The position numbers and the translations under genes are program-made. DNA of 64,000 nucleotides from Neolentinus lepideus HHB14362 ss-1. Its lineage: Eukaryota > Basidiomycota > Agaricomycetes > Gloeophyllales > Gloeophyllaceae. The DNA is taken from assembly GCA_001632425.1 (NCBI GenBank), contig KV425600.1:1-64000 (forward strand). The letters are read 5' to 3'. A model generated the notes under the pieces. It ran no database searches. It was given only the letters and a program-made list of their open reading frames with translations, and had not been told where the DNA came from. Every line of letters starts with the position of its first letter. Positions within the stretch are counted from its first letter, which is position 1. Shown one piece after another: positions 60,019-64,000 of this stretch.

Positions 60019-62025
60019 ATGTCTGTTGCTTCGGATTTTGTTGAAGTAAGTTCCCTCGTCGTGAACTCTTGCGTGGACACGTTCTATAGTCTTGATACCT
60101 CAGATCAAGAGAAAGCGAAAGAGACCCGGAGCTCCTGTGGATCCATGCTTAGGCTTCTATTCGAATCGTTTGCGGACCACTATGACTCAGGCGGGAGGTA
60201 GTGCCTTGAATGTATGCGTGCCGACTCCTGTTGCCCCTGTCAGCTCTGTATACTCTCCACCGCTTGCGACTGCCGAAACTTCGTCTAGCATCTGCAAAAT
60301 ACGCATGAACTCGGAGATGCTGTACCTTTCTCACGAGATTTCTGGGAATGACCTTGGTTCTCCGCGCTATTGCACCTCCTCTGCGATGCAGGACACTCCG
60401 ATAGTTCACCAGGATCCGCCAACGCTTGCTTCATATATCCACTCCCAGGAGTCTTCACAAACTGCTGATGCGCCTGCCTTTGGAACCGCTCCCCTTCTGA
60501 ACAAGCAGAGCGCTGACGCTGTCGATATTGTATCCGAGGACCAGCTATTCCAGCATGTACAACGAGACAAGGATACGCAAGAAGATGAGCATATATCAGC
60601 TTACACTTCTTCTCGATCTAGGCGGTATCATGCCCGATATCGAAGGCGTATCATGGAATCCCAGTCTTCAAGTACAGAAGGAAGCTTCTCTAGTCTAGTC
60701 TCGGATGTTGATAGCAGTAGCCAGTCCAACACACGGTGCACTAAGCGGCGTCGACACTCTAAGAATCGCGATAGCAAGACCTTGAGGAGGCGCACGTCTG
60801 TGAAGAATAGGAAAAGGGACGCACACTGTCGCCGTAGAGGGAAATCTTTGGCGGAGAAAATGTTTACCGCTGCTGTCCTTTCACATGTCGAGCTACTTGC
60901 GGATGCAGTTGGTCTCAATCAGCAGCGACGGCCTCTCCAGTTTACTACCGATCCAGACAGCTCTGTCCTCTCTCCCGACGGCGACGACGGGACGCAAAGA
61001 AAACGCTCGACTGCGACCTGGCGGAGGTCTGTAATGCTGCCCAGCTCTGAGTTCTCTAGCAAGCGCCAATTCTTGAATTCTTACGGGAAGCCAATGTCGT
61101 ATTGGTCTGTGCAGCAAAATCTAGGCGATTCAGAGGAGTTCTCGGGAAGGTCTGCAAGTGTCCATAGAGTAGCCCGAACGTCGACCAACGGAGTGCTGTC
61201 TCGGATCCCCCTGCAATTTGTTCCCATTGACGAAGGTTTCGTCGACGTGGATACTTCACGGCTGTGAGATATTCCAGGTTGTGTGTATGTATGGGTCGTT
61301 AATCGCTTCCCAGGCCTGTCAAAGAGAAGAGCGTAGGGCGCCGCAGATTGAAACTGCGAGCGACTTCAGTATCCAAAATTGCGCATGGACGACCTCCGGC
61401 GATTTCCCAGAGTCAGAGTCCTGCCTTTGGAGTGCGACACCCCGACACATCCCTCGACTTCGTCGAAGACGTAGAACCACAAGTGATGCCTGCATCCGAA
61501 GCCGCTTATGTACGACCTCCTTCGGCGGTCTCGCAGAGCTCAGAGTCTGAAATACGACACCTCGACACATCCCTCGAGTTAGTGGAAGACGTCAAAACGG
61601 AGAATTCGGATACTCAGCTAATATTTAAAGACTTGCCTGCCTTTGATCGTAGCAGCAACATGGAAGCTGACGATGAAAACGTTTTCTTTCCCCTGGACAG
61701 CATGCAAAATAGCGATGGTCTTCTTGAAACTGAGGCAGACACGATCAGAAGGGAAGTCGCACTCCCCATCCCCGATGAATCCACCAGCACTTCGAAACCT
61801 GATCCCGTCCATCTCCCCGGGCCACATGAGATAACTGCCGCTTTGCTACCGGAATCCACCAACTATGCTCCAGGCCCGTCTGCGACCAGACCTCTGAGGC
61901 CTCTTGCTTCGTTCTTCGAAGAGTTCATACGAACGGCAAGGGAGGTCAGTCGCGAAGAGCCTGCCTCTGAAATCGATTGCAGTAGGAAGGGGAGTCGGAA
62001 ACGCCGTCGGAGAATGGTTCATTAA
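60019..62025 (+). CDS. Uncharacterised basic, Ser-rich protein with internal repeats
   Basis: Three exons: 60019-60045 (MSVASDFVE), about 60107 to 61263 and 61313-62025, joined in phase through GT-AG introns ending CCTCAG and TCCCAG. No domain was recognised. An N-terminal KRKRKRPGAP stretch and a central Arg/Lys block (TKRRRHSKNRDSKTLRRRTS, followed by KNRKRD) look like nuclear localisation signals. After the second intron, two imperfect ~35-residue repeats contain RHPDTSLDFVEDV and RHLDTSLELVEDV, with SQS runs before each. The C-terminus ends SRKRRRRMVH-like basic residues. About 620 residues in total. Mostly disordered; perhaps a nuclear protein, but that is only inferred from the basic clusters. 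Confidence 0.65.
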
Positions 62026-63118
62026 TAGAGACGTTGGAAGGAACCGTAATATTTCTACGCACTTTAGCCCAGTGGCACCTCAGTGTTCGTTACGGCTGAT
62101 CACTTGTTGACACCCTTCCTAGATTGTTGGTTCTGAGTTTACCTTTGCTCAAGACGGGCTCCTAAGTGGGGGAACTTCATATTCTCCAGGTAAGCCTCCG
62201 AGATCTTTCTAACGCCTGAGAAAATTCTGCTGGGTGTGTACGAGAGGTATATCACTTCGCCATAATATGCTTGTCGTTGTATGCGTGAGATATTGGGTAT
62301 GCGCCTCGGTCATTGTCACCGGGGTCTTACGCTCGCAAGTCGCACCAGTCTGTGACTATAATCTCGAACAGGACTCAGATTTCTATTCGAGATCGTAGAC
62401 GGTAACGTCTTATAGTAAAAGGTTGCCGTTTCTGACCTTTTACCGAGAGATCGAGGCTGAAAAGAGTCCGCAGCATTAACCACCCTTGGGTGAGGATGAG
62501 GTTTAGACGCCCGCGCGTGAGTGCAGATCGAACCATCCGGAGATTTATTGCTCACATTATGACACATATGCAGCAACTGCTTGTAAATAAGGAAGATCAA
62601 GACTTGATGTTCTAATGCAGCACTGCAATTTCAGCCTAGTCTAGCGACCATCATTACTATCCTTCACCTAGTCGCCCTAATAAGCATACGACCATAATTT
62701 TCTGACTAGACCTAGTGTGTGTGTGACTCCTTCTTTACTCATGCGTGCTAACTCTAGTCACGTATATCCGTGCCAACATAGTGAGAATGATGATAGTGGT
62801 GAGGGTCAAAGAGCATTGTTTGGTCTTGTGGGTCCCCAATAACGTGTCACAATAGGTCACACTAGGGTCCGATCGGTGTGGCCTGCCACATTTCCCCACC
62901 GCGTTGCCTTGCCATCAAAGGTAATTCCGGAACAAGGCCGTTCCTTTGTCCACAGTTATTTAATAAGGGCGAGGTCCGCTGGTTGACCTTGCCTTCAGCG
63001 ACATATCTCTCCGTCGTCTATCTACTGGTTCTTGCTGCACTAACCCGTCCACATCTGCTTACTGGCGACCGACATCGACTCTAACTTTATCAAGCATCCA
63101 ACTGTCAACACTAGGATC
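62026..63118. other. Intergenic, no gene seen
   Basis: About 1.1 kb of spacer, with the promoter of the gene at 63119. A frame at 62878-63084 has no support. Confidence 0.4.
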
Positions 63119-64000
63119 ATGAACTCAGACCTGATTGACGATGCCTTCCTTTCTAACGACTTTGCTACCCTTTTTGATGAGTAAGTCGTATGACTCCTGT
63201 GGCCGTCCGGTTCCCTCGACCAACCATCTATCCATAGTCTACCAAGCAGTAGCGATACTATAAGTTCTATACCCGACGACTTTTTCGTATGTATCTCCTG
63301 CCATATCTGTCCGTTACCGCGGCTTACAGCAGCTCGCAGTCCTGGATAGAGGGAATAGAAGGGGAGATGAACCTGCAGAGTATAGACTTCTCTACTTCTG
63401 ATTTGAGTAGCATACAAGGTAAGCTTCATGACGATGAGTGGATGACAGGATATTTCTAATATTATTGTATCATCAGGGCAGAGCTCCCCAGGAGGCATAT
63501 CTCCACAGCCGTCTCTGGATGCCATTTGGAATCCTCAGGACACTATCATTGCAACGTCTGACTACACCGAGACATGCCTGCCGCCTCCCATCCCTCTTGC
63601 ATGCGACTCACCGTCGTGTGGCATTTTTGAATATCAGGCGGATTCTCCCAACACCGCGCTTTCTGAAGAGACGTCGAATCTCGATATGTTTCGGGGCTAC
63701 TCGAGGCGGGTGGTTCCAGCCGAAGCCTTCGGAAGACGCTTCCTCGCCTACGAGGCCTCCCCACTCCCCCTGCCCACCCCGAAGCTGCTTGCTGAGTACT
63801 CGAATGACTCCATTGCTCAGGACGTCAGGCTGTCTCAGTTCATGCTGACTGGATTCCGGTACCTCAAACCGGAACCCCGAGACAAGATCGGTTACATAGC
63901 ACCGGAGCCGTCTCCCATTATACAAAAGTATCTATCTCAGCCCTATTCTCCTCGTCGCCGCGGTGGAAGAACCAAGGACTTACTCCACGACTCCAAGAAG
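63119..64000 (+). CDS. Unknown protein, partial (runs off right edge)
   Basis: The start at 63119 gives MNSDLIDDAFLSNDFATLFD; GT-AG introns near 63179, 63287 and 63419 lead to acidic text (SSSDTISSIPDDFF; EMNLQSIDFSTSDLSSIQ) and then a long open exon with QSSPGGISPQPSLDAIWNPQ and AFGRRFLAYEASPLPLPTPK, ending in basic SPRRRGGRTKDLLHDSKK at the window edge. The acidic, Phe/Leu/Asp-rich N-terminus resembles a transcription activation region, and a basic segment follows; a DNA-binding domain may lie beyond the edge. No family recognised. Confidence 0.55.

Noticed and set aside
62878..63084. 68-codon frame just upstream of the partial gene at 63119
   Set aside because: Not an exon I can join in phase; no resemblance to known proteins; lies in the likely promoter or 5' UTR.

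Overview
The window is nuclear DNA of a filamentous basidiomycete fungus, most likely an Agaricomycete; I cannot name the genus. Evidence: genes are split by many 40-70 bp GT-AG introns with CTRAC-like branch sites; the gene set is eukaryotic (Mediator, NuA4, 26S proteasome, cytosolic methionyl-tRNA synthetase); and several families are typical of mushroom-forming fungi (DUF6534 membrane proteins, BTB proteins, HET-like proteins, Tad-type LINE remnants, MULE transposases). I saw no prokaryotic features, rRNA, tRNA or CRISPR array. One assembly gap of Ns lies at 55473-56232.

Layout. 1-11.6 kb is a transposon nest: an LTR-like end at the left edge; a foldback element of about 1.2 kb with a solo LTR inserted inside its left terminal repeat; a second foldback repeat; two LTR-like copies in tandem; a MULE transposase gene broken by another copy of the same solo LTR, a stop codon and a decayed tail; a 628-bp hAT MITE with a perfect 8-bp target duplication; and a 212-bp element flanked by TA. 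12.5-15 kb: MFS transporter (-). 16.2-19.1 kb: MED25-like VWA protein (-). 20.5-24.0 kb: EPL1 of NuA4 (+). 24.3-27.1 kb: ABC half-transporter (-). 28.3-29.3 kb: BTB protein (-). 29.8-33.4 kb: divergent RPN7/RPN6 proteasome pair with a 171-bp shared promoter. 34-36.7 kb: poorly resolved hypothetical or decaying genes. 36.9-38.0 kb: SARAF-like protein (-). 38.6-40.2 kb: DUF6534 membrane protein (+). 40.4-43.1 kb: OPT transporter (-), divergent from a ferric reductase-like gene (+, 43.5-46.0 kb). 46.1-46.9 kb: degenerate methyltransferase pseudogene (-). 47.6-50.4 kb: methionyl-tRNA synthetase with a WHEP tail (+). 53.3-56.7 kb: HET-like gene with 234-bp tandem repeats, split by a truncated LINE. 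58.3-59.7 kb: secreted M28 aminopeptidase (-). 60.0-62.0 kb: uncharacterised basic protein (+). 63.1 kb to the right edge: partial unknown gene (+).

The genes are mostly independent housekeeping loci. Functional links I can argue for are the two proteasome lid genes on one promoter, two chromatin/transcription genes (MED25-like, EPL1) side by side, and a possible metal-uptake pair (OPT plus ferric reductase). I found no convincing wholly new system. The most informative signals are the shared proteasome promoter with two identical 9-bp boxes, the nested insertions with decayed target duplications, and the LINE-split HET-like gene with an internal repeat array.
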